DNA from: CAZLIC01 sp964559535
GTDB lineage: Bacteria; Pseudomonadota; Alphaproteobacteria; Rhodobacterales; Rhodobacteraceae
Direction of reading: 5' to 3'
Assembly: GCA_964559535.1 (NCBI GenBank)
Contig: CAZLIC010000034.1
Coordinates: 1 to 41,221 of the forward strand
Length of the DNA stretch: 41,221 nucleotides
Shown: piece after piece, positions 24,382 to 32,202 of the stretch
Position numbering within the stretch: position 1 is the stretch's first letter
How the letters are laid out: each line of letters starts with the position of its first letter
Position numbers and translations under genes: made by a program
The notes under the pieces: generated by a model
What the model saw: the letters and a program-made list of their open reading frames with translations, nothing else
What the model was told of the DNA's origin: nothing
Database searches by the model: none

Positions 24382-25305
24382 TCATTGCAACGGCGCATAG
24401 CCGTGGTCCTGCGCCCAGACATACCAGTTGTCCACAACCGTGCCGGTCAGCAGGATGCCGATGCCGCCGGTCAGCGTGCACAGCACCGCAAACCACCAGG
24501 CCCAGCGGTGGATGCCTTCCATGGTGGCGTTGAAGCCCATGGTCCAGCGCCAGAACAGCGCCGCCCGCTCTGATGCCGTACCGCGGTCGACAATCTGCTC
24601 CAGCTCGCGGTCGCCGCCAAAACGGCTGACGGCCAGGATGGTGGCGCCGTGCATTGCAAACAGCAGGGCCGATCCGTACAGGAAGGCGATGCTGAGCGCG
24701 TGGAACGGGTTGTAGAACAGGTTGCCGTAGGTCAGGCTGAAGTTGTTGGTCCAGTCCAGGTGCGTGAAGATGCCATAGGGCACCGCCTCGCTCCATGATC
24801 CCATCAGAACCGGCCGGATCAGGCCCAGCACCAGGAACAGCCAGATCGCGCTGGCAAAGGCATAGCACACATGCTTGCCCATCCCCAGTGCCTCGGCCCG
24901 CAGCCACGTCCTGACCCACCACGACAGGACCGAAATCAGCAGGAAGAACGACGCGATCAGCCAGTAGCCGCCTTCCGCCATCGGCGGGATCGACAAGCCA
25001 TAGTCGGGTGAGGGCGGGTCCAGCGACAGCCAGAACAGGTCGCGCAAGAACACCGCGGGGTTGAACCCCGCCTGATACCAGTACCAGCCACCGACCATGG
25101 TGAACCAGATCAGCCCGGCACCAAGGCTCAGCACGCCCATGGCACCCAGATAGATGGGGCCAAGCTGGGCATTGCCGAACCATCCCGCCAGGGTGGAAAA
25201 CCCGGCGCCGGTGGTGCGGTTCACCACTTCCACATCCTCGACCAGACCCATTTCGGGGGCGGCGCGGACCTGCACCTGTGTGAAGATGTTCTGATAGTTA
25301 GCCAT
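24382..25305 (-). CDS. pufM: Photosynthetic reaction centre M subunit
   Basis: Inner-membrane protein of 307 residues with five transmembrane helices, one half of the heterodimer that binds the special pair, accessory bacteriochlorophylls, bacteriopheophytins, quinones and the iron. Ligands are visible: His182 and His202 (NPFHALS) for bacteriochlorophyll, and His219 (FAMHG), Glu234 and His266 (EGIHRW) for the non-haem iron. Trp-rich ends and QNIFTQVQVRA at the N-terminus are as in R. sphaeroides. It overlaps pufL by 8 bases, the usual coupling. No cytochrome subunit gene (pufC) follows; pufX does. Confidence 0.98.
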   Translation of the reverse strand: MANYQNIFTQVQVRAAPEMGLVEDVEVVNRTTGAGFSTLAGWFGNAQLGPIYLGAMGVLSLGAGLIWFTMVGGWYWYQAGFNPAVFLRDLFWLSLDPPSPDYGLSIPPMAEGGYWLIASFFLLISVLSWWVRTWLRAEALGMGKHVCYAFASAIWLFLVLGLIRPVLMGSWSEAVPYGIFTHLDWTNNFSLTYGNLFYNPFHALSIAFLYGSALLFAMHGATILAVSRFGGDRELEQIVDRGTASERAALFWRWTMGFNATMEGIHRWAWWFAVLCTLTGGIGILLTGTVVDNWYVWAQDHGYAPLQ

Positions 25306-26146
25306 TTACGCCTCCGGGAATGCCAGCCCACCAGGGCAGCTCAAGCCACCAGTCCCACCAGACCACCCACTGGTCGAACCAGATGGTGCCCGAGATCACG
25401 ATGCAGACCGCCGACCAGAAACCTGCGTTCAGCGCCAACAGCAGACCCAGGCGGTGGATGCCCAGCGTGCCGACCGAATAGCCGATCAGGTCGCGGAAGA
25501 AGGTGTCCTCGTGGTCGGGGGTACGCATGGTCTTGCCCTTCACGGGGTTTGCCGCCGACAGGATCAGCGCGCCGTGCAGGGCCAAAGCCAGACAGGTGGT
25601 GAAGAAGAACGACACCGCGATCATGTGCGCGGGGTTGTAGTGGAAGTTGCCGTAGGTATAGCCGGTGTTCGACACCCAGTCCAAATGCGTCCAGATGCCG
25701 TAGGGAAAGCCGTATCCCCAGGCGCCCATCAGCAGTGGCCGGATCACCGTCAGCGTGGTGTAGGCCAGGATGGCAAAGCCGAAGGCCACGGGCACATGGA
25801 ACCCCATGCCCAGCTTGCGGCAGATTTCCACCTCGCGCAGCGCCCAGCTGATGAACGCCCCGTGCGCGCAGATGGTGATCAGCTGCCACAGCCCGCCGTT
25901 GTTCAGGGGTGCCCAGGCCAGGCCCAGCTCCACCGGCGGCGCGTCGATGGAAATCAGCCAGGGGTTCCACACCCCCTCCATCGCCGTTCCGTAGAAGATC
26001 AGAATGGTTCCCAGCGCCGCGAAGAAGAATGTCGTGACACCGAAGAAGCCGACGTAAAAGGGGCCGACCCAGAAGTCGAACAGGTTCCCGCCGACAAGCG
26101 TGCCACCCGGCACGCGGTATTTTCGTTCGAAGCTGAGCAGTGCCAT
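25298..26146 (-). CDS. pufL: Photosynthetic reaction centre L subunit
   Basis: Inner-membrane protein of 282 residues, the same length as R. sphaeroides L, with five transmembrane helices. Counting Met, His154 and His174 (NPAHMI) are the bacteriochlorophyll ligands, and His191 (LALHGAL) and His231 (GIHRLG) bind the iron. The secondary quinone region DHEDTFFRDLIGYSVG holds the Glu, Asp and Ser of the proton path. It ends with LPWWAGIPGGVNG, nearly identical to known Rhodobacter L chains. It lies 126 bases after pufA, a gap filled by hairpins that lower its expression relative to pufBA. Confidence 0.98.
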   Translation of the reverse strand: MALLSFERKYRVPGGTLVGGNLFDFWVGPFYVGFFGVTTFFFAALGTILIFYGTAMEGVWNPWLISIDAPPVELGLAWAPLNNGGLWQLITICAHGAFISWALREVEICRKLGMGFHVPVAFGFAILAYTTLTVIRPLLMGAWGYGFPYGIWTHLDWVSNTGYTYGNFHYNPAHMIAVSFFFTTCLALALHGALILSAANPVKGKTMRTPDHEDTFFRDLIGYSVGTLGIHRLGLLLALNAGFWSAVCIVISGTIWFDQWVVWWDWWLELPWWAGIPGGVNG

Positions 26147-26185
26147 GCTTCCCTCTCCGCTATCGGAATGGGCCCAGGGTTGACG

Positions 26186-26256
26186 GGGGCGACGTGCCCC
26201 TGCCCCGGTCCCGGTTCAGGTTGCTACGGGCGGAACGGGTCGGCCCCGCCCGCAGC
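26186..26256 (-). promoter_or_regulatory. pufA-pufL intercistronic mRNA hairpins
   Basis: 26223-26233 pairs with 26246-26256 over 11 bp (one G-U on the RNA, 12-base loop). 26186-26190 pairs with 26196-26200 (GGGGC/GCCCC, loop GACGT). In Rhodobacter, a strong hairpin at exactly this site protects the 3' end of the processed pufBA message and sets the high LH1 to reaction-centre ratio. Stems are seen directly, the function is inferred from the known operon. Confidence 0.75.
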
Positions 26257-26272
26257 TGCGCTTGGACGCGTC

Positions 26273-26443
26273 CTAGTTCGCCGGCGCCGCGGCAGCGCGC
26301 TCGGCGGCCGCCTGGAACCAGTTGATCCCGTTGCTGAGGACGACGAGGTGAATCATCGCCGCAAGCAGGAACAGGAAGACGCCCTGCGCCACGAAGACGC
26401 GACGGGGATCGAAGATCAGCCAGATCTTGTAGAACTTTGCCAT
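26273..26443 (-). CDS. pufA: Light-harvesting 1 alpha polypeptide
   Basis: Antenna protein of 56 residues with one transmembrane helix that packs with PufB around the reaction centre. It starts MAKFYKIWLIFDPRRVFVAQ, almost the same as R. sphaeroides LH1 alpha. His32 in AAMIHLVVL is the bacteriochlorophyll ligand. The C-terminal tail (ERAAAAPAN) is Ala-rich. ATG 26443 has a GGAGAC ribosome site in the 13-base gap after pufB. A hairpin region follows its stop. Confidence 0.97.
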   Translation of the reverse strand: MAKFYKIWLIFDPRRVFVAQGVFLFLLAAMIHLVVLSNGINWFQAAAERAAAAPAN

Positions 26444-26456
26444 TCTTCCTGTCTCC

Positions 26457-26606
26457 TCAGAACCACGGACGCCAGATGTACGTGGCGATATGCGCGACGA
26501 CGGCGATGCCCACAAAGAGCCACAGCCCGCTCATATACACCTCGTGCAGTTCCTGAGCCTGCTGGTCGGTGAGACCCGTGAAGCTCAGGTCCTTGTTGTC
26601 AGCCAT
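26457..26606 (-). CDS. pufB: Light-harvesting 1 beta polypeptide
   Basis: Antenna protein of 49 residues, too short for most ORF filters. It starts MADNKDLSFTGLTDQQAQEL and ends IWRPWF. His39 in VVAHI is the bacteriochlorophyll ligand and His21 is the second conserved histidine. The match to R. sphaeroides LH1 beta runs over the whole length (GLTDxQAQELHxVYMSGLW, YIWRPWF). An AGGAGG-type ribosome site lies just upstream (minus-strand AGGAGGATACG before the ATG), fitting its very high expression. It is followed closely by pufA. Confidence 0.97.
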   Translation of the reverse strand: MADNKDLSFTGLTDQQAQELHEVYMSGLWLFVGIAVVAHIATYIWRPWF

Positions 26607-26638
26607 CGTATCCTCCTGATGTCAGACAAGGCCGCGTT

Positions 26639-26698
26639 CCCCACGGCCGGGGTTTGGACGGGCCTCTTGCCTGTCCGTCATCCTCCCCCTTGCGGGGG
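26639..26698 (-). promoter_or_regulatory. Three hairpins in the pufQ-pufB gap
   Basis: 26685-26698 is CCCCC-TTGC-GGGGG, giving a GCAA tetraloop on the mRNA. 26656-26663 pairs with 26669-26676 (8 bp with one G-U). 26639-26642 pairs with 26649-26652. They fill the 113 bases between pufQ and pufB and may mark the processing point that separates the unstable pufQ part from the stable pufBA message. Role inferred. Confidence 0.55.
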
Positions 26699-26719
26699 CG
26701 AATTGGGGGAACTGCGTCA

Positions 26720-26941
26720 TCAGACGCGGATGATCTGTGCGGTGATGCCACGGGCATCGCGCAGCGCACGGGCCAGCGGTCCCTCGGGGGGCAGGTGCCC
26801 CTTGCGCAGCGGATAGCTGGCCCAGACGGCCAGGCTGAACGGCGCCGCCACCACGAACACGGGCACGAAGTACAGCGCGTACTCCCATGCCCCCGCACGC
26901 ATCGGCTTGGCCTTGCTCAGGTCCACGGTGTAGTCGGTCAT
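26720..26941 (-). CDS. pufQ: PufQ, bacteriochlorophyll-biosynthesis cofactor
   Basis: Small membrane protein of 73 residues. A short polar head is followed by the hydrophobic segment WEYALYFVPVFVVAAPFSLA and a conserved tail GPLARALRDARGITAQIIRV that matches the PufQ pattern (GPxARAWxEAxxIT). Genetic work in Rhodobacter links PufQ to the amount of bacteriochlorophyll made, perhaps as a carrier of intermediates; the mechanism is not settled. Its start overlaps the bchZ stop by four bases, which ties the bch and puf parts into one superoperon. Confidence 0.9.
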   Translation of the reverse strand: MTDYTVDLSKAKPMRAGAWEYALYFVPVFVVAAPFSLAVWASYPLRKGHLPPEGPLARALRDARGITAQIIRV

Positions 26942-28407
26942 CGGCGCCTCCCTTGCGACGATTCCGCGGCAAGTGCCGCAATTGTTTCCAGAACCACCCG
27001 CTCGGCCCCTTGGTCGAGCGCAGCCTTCTCGGCCGCGTCCCGCAGCGTGCGGGCCGCGGAAATGCGTGTCAGAACCGGATGTTCCGAAACGATCCGGTCA
27101 AGTTCGGCCTGCGCGTCGGTGTCCCAGGGGAAATCGCGGCGCAGCGTGGCGGGCGTTGCCTCGGCGGCATCCATCTGGGTGCCCAGCGGCAGGATGTGGA
27201 ACAGCGCGTCGAACAGCCCGTTGCAGACTTCCTGCAGCAGGTAGACGGCGCCGGCATAGCCCATGAACGGCGTGCCCGTGGCCCGCCGGATGGCGGCACC
27301 CGGGAACGATGCGGGCAGGAACGTCGGCGCCGGTCCATGCCCCGCCTTCAGCTCCGCCAGGTACATCTTCTCGTTGATCGACCCCATCAGCACCAGCGGC
27401 CGGTGCGCCCGGATCAGCCCGCGCACCGCGTCGTTGTCGGTCTTGCGCCCGGCCACCCGCGCCACCGCAAAGGCACAGGGCAGCCCCAGGTCGCCGGTCA
27501 AGAAATGCTTCACGCCGCGCGCATAGGTCTCGTTCGCGACAATCCCGTAGCTGGCGGTCGCAAAGAAATCCTGCGTCACGGAACGCCACAGGTCCCACAG
27601 CACCTTCAGCGTCGAATGCTTCTCGCGCTCGATGAACGGCTCGGGGTCCAGCCCCGTCAATTCGCCCAGCGTGCGCAGGAACTTCGTGGTCGAGTCCAGG
27701 CCAAAGGGCGCCTGCAGATACGGCTTGCCCAGCACCTCGGCCAACCCGCGCCCGAACTCACGGTACATCACCACGTTCACGTCGGCGTTCACCAGGTTGC
27801 GCATCTCGGCCAGATGCGCGCCCAAAGGCATCACCATGTTGATCTCGGCGCCAATGCCTTCGACCAGCCTGCGGATCTCGTGCAGGTCCGATGCCATGTT
27901 GAAGGTGCCGTACATCGGCCCCAGAATGTTCACCCGCGGCTTCGCATCGGGCGCGCGCTTGGCCTCGGGCGGCATCCTACCCTTGGTCTGGCCGAACTCG
28001 GTGAACAGCCAGGTCATCGCCCGGTCGGCCGCCTGCCACTGGTCCTCGTCAATCGTGCGCGGCAGAAAGCGCTGGATGTTCGTGCCCATCGGCGTCACGC
28101 CGCCGCCGATCATCTCGGCAATCGAGCCCGTCACCACCACGGCAGGCAACGCCGGGTCCAGCGTTTTCCACGCCCGGCGCATCGCGCCCTCGGTCCCGTC
28201 GCGGCCCAGTTCCTCTTCGCCCAGGCCCGTCACCACAATGGGCAACTCATGCGGCGGCAGCGCGTCGGTATAGTGCAGCACCGAGGTGACCGGCAGGTTC
28301 TCGCAGCCCACCGGGCCGTCGATCACCACCTGCAGCCCCTTGATCGCACAGAAGGCGTACACCGCCCCCCAGTAACCGCCTGCGCGGTCGTGATCCTGGA
28401 TCAGCAT
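26938..28407 (-). CDS. bchZ: Chlorophyllide reductase subunit Z
   Basis: A protein of 489 residues related to NifK/BchB. With BchY it forms the catalytic component of chlorophyllide a oxidoreductase, which reduces ring B (C7=C8) and turns the chlorin into a bacteriochlorin. Cys35 in DGPVGCENLPVTS is the expected single cluster ligand from this subunit. Other conserved stretches are GGGVTPMGTNIQRFLPRTIDEDQW and NILGPMYGTFNMASDL. The start is 94 bases after bchY, a gap that holds tandem 11-bp repeats. The known puf promoter of Rhodobacter lies within the bchZ coding region, but I could not place it here. Confidence 0.96.
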   Translation of the reverse strand: MLIQDHDRAGGYWGAVYAFCAIKGLQVVIDGPVGCENLPVTSVLHYTDALPPHELPIVVTGLGEEELGRDGTEGAMRRAWKTLDPALPAVVVTGSIAEMIGGGVTPMGTNIQRFLPRTIDEDQWQAADRAMTWLFTEFGQTKGRMPPEAKRAPDAKPRVNILGPMYGTFNMASDLHEIRRLVEGIGAEINMVMPLGAHLAEMRNLVNADVNVVMYREFGRGLAEVLGKPYLQAPFGLDSTTKFLRTLGELTGLDPEPFIEREKHSTLKVLWDLWRSVTQDFFATASYGIVANETYARGVKHFLTGDLGLPCAFAVARVAGRKTDNDAVRGLIRAHRPLVLMGSINEKMYLAELKAGHGPAPTFLPASFPGAAIRRATGTPFMGYAGAVYLLQEVCNGLFDALFHILPLGTQMDAAEATPATLRRDFPWDTDAQAELDRIVSEHPVLTRISAARTLRDAAEKAALDQGAERVVLETIAALAAESSQGRRR

Positions 28408-28450
28408 CGCCGCCCCCGTTCCGTCCGGAAGCCGCGGCGGTAGCGACGCG

Positions 28451-28499
28451 CTGTAGCTACAGAAGACCTACGGAAGAACGACAGGAAAGCTGCGGAAGA
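28451..28499 (-). repeat. Tandem 11-bp repeats and palindrome in the bchY-bchZ gap
   Basis: Four units of exactly 11 bp run from 28456 to 28499: GCTACAGAAGA, CCTACGGAAGA, ACGACAGGAAA and GCTGCGGAAGA on the plus strand (pyrimidine-rich in the mRNA). The first unit overlaps a perfect 12-bp palindrome CTGTAGCTACAG at 28451-28462. The exact period is seen directly. No role is known to me. Confidence 0.65.
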
Positions 28500-28501
28500 G
28501 G

Positions 28502-30061
28502 TCATATCATCTCCTCCGCCTTCGCAGCCTTTGCGGCCTTGTCCAGCTTCTTCTGGTGGATGGCGCGGAAGTCGGGCCGCAGGTTGGGCGACCCTTCCCA
28601 GATGCCCGCCGTATCGCCGGTCCCGACCCCTTCGAAGAAGGATTTCATGTGGTCCATCCGGGACTTGCCCGCGATGGCCGCATTCACCACCTGCGCCAGG
28701 CTTCCCGCCCCCGCCGGCCCCATCAAGGGCCGCGCCGAAATGAGGTTCGTGAAGTAAAGCGCGGGAATCCCTTGCTCTTTCGCCTTCTGCACCACCGGTG
28801 TGGTGCCAATGGCCAGATCGGGCCTGAAGAAGTCCATCGCCGCCAGATCGTCTTCCAGCGAGGCCCGGTACTTCACCTTGACGCCCCGCGCCTCCAGCCA
28901 CGCCAGGTCCGCCGCCGACCACGGGCTCTTCGCGCAAGCCGTTCCCACATAAGGAATTTCCGCGCCAGACTCGATCAGAAGCCGGGCCACCAGCAGCTCG
29001 GACCCTTCATAGCCCGACAGCGTGATGCGTCCCTTCACCGGATGTGCCGCCAGCCCGGCAGCGATGGCGCGCAGAAAGGCGTTTTGCGCCCCGGCGATAC
29101 GTTCCGCTGAAATCCCAAAGGCTTCGCCGATGTTCTTCAACCACTCGGCCGTGCCGTCACGCCCCACCGGCGCGCCGCCCACAACCTTGCGCCCCGCCGC
29201 CTGAAACTCGCGCACGGCGGCCGCGTAGAACGGATGGATCGCCGCGCAAACATCTGAATCCAGGGCAGAATACAGCTCGCGCCATTCCCGGCACGGCACC
29301 ACCGGCCCCGCGGCCAGCCCCATCGGCGCCAGCATCGCGCCAATCATCATCGGGTCGGCCGGGAACATCTCGCCCAAGAGCGCCACCGTCGGCCGGTCCG
29401 ACCGCCCCGCCACCGGCGCCTGCACCGGCCCGGCCTCGATCTCGGCCCGCGCATAGGCCAGCATGGCGCCCGCCAGCACGTCCTTCGCTTCGGCATGGGT
29501 CGGAATGCCGAATCCCGGCACGTCGATGCCGACAATGCGCACGCCGTTGATTTCCTTGGGCAACAGCCGCAGAGGCACGCCGCTGGCCGTGGGCACGCAC
29601 AGGTTCGTCACCACCACCGCGTCATACTGGCCGGGGTCGGCCATCACATGCACCGCCTCGCGGATGTCCTCGTAGAGCTTGCCGGTAACCAATGTTTCGG
29701 AATTGAAGGGTACATACCCCACCGACCGCCGGGCGCCGTAGAAGTGCGACACGAAGGTCAGTCCGTAAACGCAGCAGGCCGACCCCGAAAGGATCGTTCC
29801 CACCCGCCGCATCCGCAGACCGACCCGCAACGAACCGAAGGCCGGGCACATCGACTGCGGCTTGTCATGCGGGCCCTGCGGATAGTCCGCGGCATAGCGG
29901 TCCAGCAACTCCGACTGCCCCGCCGCCCGCGCCGCGGCCTCCATCGTGGCCGCGCCCGCATGGCAGCCCAGGCCGTCGGCCATCGGCGCACCCTGCGGAG
30001 CCGCCTCGCCCGTCAGCACCGGAACCGCCGCGGCGGCATCGTATGAAACCTCTCGGCTCAT
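28502..30061 (-). CDS. bchY: Chlorophyllide reductase subunit Y
   Basis: A protein of 519 residues related to NifD/BchN, partner of BchZ in chlorophyllide a oxidoreductase. Candidate [4Fe-4S] ligands are Cys72 (SMCPAFGSL), Cys96 or Cys97 (GSACCVYG) and Cys155 (TNLCVPTASG), giving the three-plus-one arrangement with BchZ Cys35. GYEGSELLVARLLIESGAEIPYVGTAC and TPVVQKAKEQGIPALYFTNLISARPLMGPAG match the substrate-domain features of this family. It is 60 bases downstream of bchX, with a small hairpin (30072-30087) in the gap. Confidence 0.96.
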   Translation of the reverse strand: MSREVSYDAAAAVPVLTGEAAPQGAPMADGLGCHAGAATMEAAARAAGQSELLDRYAADYPQGPHDKPQSMCPAFGSLRVGLRMRRVGTILSGSACCVYGLTFVSHFYGARRSVGYVPFNSETLVTGKLYEDIREAVHVMADPGQYDAVVVTNLCVPTASGVPLRLLPKEINGVRIVGIDVPGFGIPTHAEAKDVLAGAMLAYARAEIEAGPVQAPVAGRSDRPTVALLGEMFPADPMMIGAMLAPMGLAAGPVVPCREWRELYSALDSDVCAAIHPFYAAAVREFQAAGRKVVGGAPVGRDGTAEWLKNIGEAFGISAERIAGAQNAFLRAIAAGLAAHPVKGRITLSGYEGSELLVARLLIESGAEIPYVGTACAKSPWSAADLAWLEARGVKVKYRASLEDDLAAMDFFRPDLAIGTTPVVQKAKEQGIPALYFTNLISARPLMGPAGAGSLAQVVNAAIAGKSRMDHMKSFFEGVGTGDTAGIWEGSPNLRPDFRAIHQKKLDKAAKAAKAEEMI

Positions 30062-30071
30062 TTGCCACCGC

Positions 30072-30087
30072 GCGAAGAACGCTTCGC
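30072..30087 (-). promoter_or_regulatory. Small hairpin between bchX and bchY
   Basis: GCGAAG-AACG-CTTCGC forms a 6-bp stem with a 4-base loop just upstream of the bchY start. It may adjust message processing or translation of bchY. Short and unproven. Confidence 0.4.
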
Positions 30088-30121
30088 AAGCTGTTGTTCT
30101 AGAAGAGAAAGCGCATCCAGA

Positions 30122-31123
30122 TCAAGCATCGTCGTACACCACTTCCAGAGATTTCTTCAGCACCGCATGCTTGCCCCGCATGTCGGCGTCCGTGGCCGGG
30201 TCCAGCACGAAACCGGCCCCCGTCGTCTCGGCATCGAACAGGTTCAAGAGGCCGTCCTGCGACAGCGGCCGCGGCCGCACCGGAGGCGCAATCGCAACGG
30301 CGTCGGCCAGCGTTGCAAACAGCCCGCCCCACTCGCTTTCGTAGCTGCCAACAATCTGATAGTTCGCGCTTTTCTTGCGCAGATCGTCGTTCTGCGGGAT
30401 CGACGCCAGCACCGGGATCTTCACCTCGGCGGCAAAGGCCGCGGCCTCGCCCGACCCGTCGTCCTTGTTGATGACAAGCCCCGCGACACCGACGTTCCCG
30501 CCCAGCTTGCGGAAGTATTCCACCGCCGAGCACACGTTGTTGGCCACATACAGCGACTGCAGGTCGTTCGAGGCGACCAGGATCACCTTCTGCGCCATGT
30601 CGCGGGCAATCGGCAGGCCGAACCCGCCGCACACCACGTCGCCCAGGAAATCGAGCAGGACATAGTCGAAGTCCCAGTCATGGAACCCAAGCTTTTCAAG
30701 CAGTTCGAAGCCGTGAATGATGCCCCGCCCGCCGCAGCCGCGGCCGACTTCCGGCCCGCCCAGCTCCATCGCGAAGACGCCGCCGCGCTTGAAGCAGACA
30801 TCGCCGATCTTCACCTCTTCCCCCGCCAGCTTCTTGCGGGTCGAGGTTTCGATGATCGTCGGGCAAGCCTTGCCGCCGAACAGCAGACTGGTGGTGTCCG
30901 ATTTCGGGTCGCAGCCGATCAGCAGCACGCGCTTGCCCATCTCGGCCATCATGTGGCTGAGGTTCGCCAGTGTGAATGACTTGCCGATCCCGCCCTTGCC
31001 GTAGATCGCGATGATCTGCGTCTTCTTCGTGGGCTCGGACGCGGGCACTTCCAGCGTCGGCTCTTCGGCGGCTTCGGCCCGCAGGCGCGCGTCGAAGTCC
31101 TTCAGGTTCGGCACGTCGTTCAT
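30122..31123 (-). CDS. bchX: Chlorophyllide reductase iron protein subunit X
   Basis: A NifH/BchL-like ATPase of 333 residues that passes electrons to BchYZ with ATP hydrolysis. The P-loop is GKGGIGKS at 42-49, CDPKSDTTS is the switch I-like nucleotide motif, and Cys130 (GRGCGGRGI) and Cys165 (GDVVCGGFGLPI) are the bridging [4Fe-4S] ligands of the homodimer. The extra N-terminal 35 residues are usual for BchX. The ATG overlaps the bchC stop by four bases. Confidence 0.97.
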   Translation of the reverse strand: MNDVPNLKDFDARLRAEAAEEPTLEVPASEPTKKTQIIAIYGKGGIGKSFTLANLSHMMAEMGKRVLLIGCDPKSDTTSLLFGGKACPTIIETSTRKKLAGEEVKIGDVCFKRGGVFAMELGGPEVGRGCGGRGIIHGFELLEKLGFHDWDFDYVLLDFLGDVVCGGFGLPIARDMAQKVILVASNDLQSLYVANNVCSAVEYFRKLGGNVGVAGLVINKDDGSGEAAAFAAEVKIPVLASIPQNDDLRKKSANYQIVGSYESEWGGLFATLADAVAIAPPVRPRPLSQDGLLNLFDAETTGAGFVLDPATDADMRGKHAVLKKSLEVVYDDA

Positions 31124-32076
31124 GCGGCTTTACTCCAGTCAAGGATCATCTTGAGGCAGGTGCGGTCGTTGAAGGCAGTCTCGTAAGCCGCTGACGCAGA
31201 ACGCGGATCACCGTGGTGGGTGATCAGCCCCGACAGCGAGAGCGCCCCCGATTCCACCAGCGCGCGGGTTGCGGCCAGATCCTCGGGCAGCCATTCGGCG
31301 GCAATGCGGATGCGCGCCTCTTTCATGAAGGCGGGCGGGAAGGCAAAGCTGACAGGCTGGGTGTAGAACCCGGCCAGCACCACCTCGCCGCCTCTGGCGA
31401 TGCGGCCGATCAGCGCGTTCAAGAGGTCCGGCGCACCCGACGCATCATAGATCGCGCGATAGTCGCGGCGCGGGTCATCTTCGGGCGCGACAACAGGGTA
31501 CCCCGCGACCCCCACGCGACGGGCCGGGTCAACCTCCCATACGGTTGGCGCAGGCGCCCCGGCGGCAATGGTCAGGCGGGCCAGCAGGCGGCCCAGCACT
31601 CCGTGGCCGACAATCAGGTCCGGCATGGCGGTGGCGAATCCGGCCAGGGCGTGCCGCGCCGTGGCGGCCAGCGCCAGAAGCGCGCCTTCGGCCCCAAGCG
31701 CCCGGTCGATCCGCGTCACGCGAGACGCAGAGGTCACCAGATGCCGGGCGGCGCCGCCAAACAGGCCGCGCACCCTCTGGCCGTCCCGCTGGCCAAAGCA
31801 ATCCGCACCGGGAACGAACACCATCTCGCCGGAACGGAACCCCGTCTCGCCTCCGGCCTCGACCACAAGCCCTGCCGATTCGTAGCCTGGAACAAGGGGA
31901 TAGCCCATACCGGGGAAGGCCGGCATGGTGCCTGCCCAGAACAGCCGCTCGGTGCCGGTGGAAATGCCGGAATGCGCCACTTCGACAACCAGATCGCCCG
32001 GCCCCGGATCGCAGAGGCCAAGGCGTTCAAGCCCCAGCGCCCCCGGCCCCGACAGGATGACCGCCTCTGTCTGCAT
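31120..32076 (-). CDS. bchC: 3-hydroxyethyl bacteriochlorophyllide a dehydrogenase
   Basis: Medium-chain dehydrogenase-like protein of 318 residues that oxidises the C3 hydroxyethyl group to the acetyl group of bacteriochlorophyll a. It shows the GroES-like half (GISTGTERLFWAG, PLVPGYESAG) and a nucleotide-binding half (LIVGHGVLGRLLARL). The open frame runs to 32172, through the promoter, so ATG 32076 (MQTEAVILSGPG) with a GGGGAG ribosome site upstream was chosen. It heads the bchCXYZ-puf group and has its own PpsR-controlled promoter in the gap after crtF, while read-through from crtEF is also likely. Confidence 0.94.
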   Translation of the reverse strand: MQTEAVILSGPGALGLERLGLCDPGPGDLVVEVAHSGISTGTERLFWAGTMPAFPGMGYPLVPGYESAGLVVEAGGETGFRSGEMVFVPGADCFGQRDGQRVRGLFGGAARHLVTSASRVTRIDRALGAEGALLALAATARHALAGFATAMPDLIVGHGVLGRLLARLTIAAGAPAPTVWEVDPARRVGVAGYPVVAPEDDPRRDYRAIYDASGAPDLLNALIGRIARGGEVVLAGFYTQPVSFAFPPAFMKEARIRIAAEWLPEDLAATRALVESGALSLSGLITHHGDPRSASAAYETAFNDRTCLKMILDWSKAA

Positions 32077-32127
32077 GTGCGCCTGTCTCCCCTTCACCCG
32101 GAACCCTACGGACTCGCGGGGCCATGC

Positions 32128-32145
32128 TGTAACTCTATTCTTACA
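32128..32145. promoter_or_regulatory. PpsR/CrtJ operator 1 of bchC (covers the -10)
   Basis: TGTAACTCTATTCTTACA is a perfect TGT-N12-ACA palindrome, the recognition site of the aerobic repressor PpsR/CrtJ. It covers the candidate -10 of the bchC promoter and lies 8 bases from the second box, the same spacing reported for bchC of R. capsulatus, where the two sites are bound cooperatively. Confidence 0.88.
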
Positions 32146-32159
32146 GTTCAGACTGTCAA
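32132..32159 (-). promoter_or_regulatory. bchC sigma70 promoter
   Basis: On the minus strand TTGACA (32154-32159) is a perfect -35 and TAGAGT (32132-32137) a fair -10, with a 16-base spacer. Each hexamer lies inside one PpsR box, so repressor binding would block RNA polymerase. It is about 55 bases upstream of the bchC start. Confidence 0.75.
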
Positions 32160-32171
32160 TTAAAATGGACA
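32154..32171. promoter_or_regulatory. PpsR/CrtJ operator 2 of bchC (covers the -35)
   Basis: TGTCAATTAAAATGGACA is a second perfect TGT-N12-ACA palindrome and includes the -35 hexamer of the bchC promoter. The pair explains repression by oxygen and light of the whole bch-puf group. Confidence 0.88.
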
Positions 32172-32202
32172 CATTGGCGGGGCGTCGAAGCAGAAATTCT
32201 TT

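Noticed and set aside
32077..32172. Upstream extension of BchC to 32172
   Set aside because: It would run the coding region through the promoter and both PpsR boxes; ATG 32076 gives the family N-terminus.
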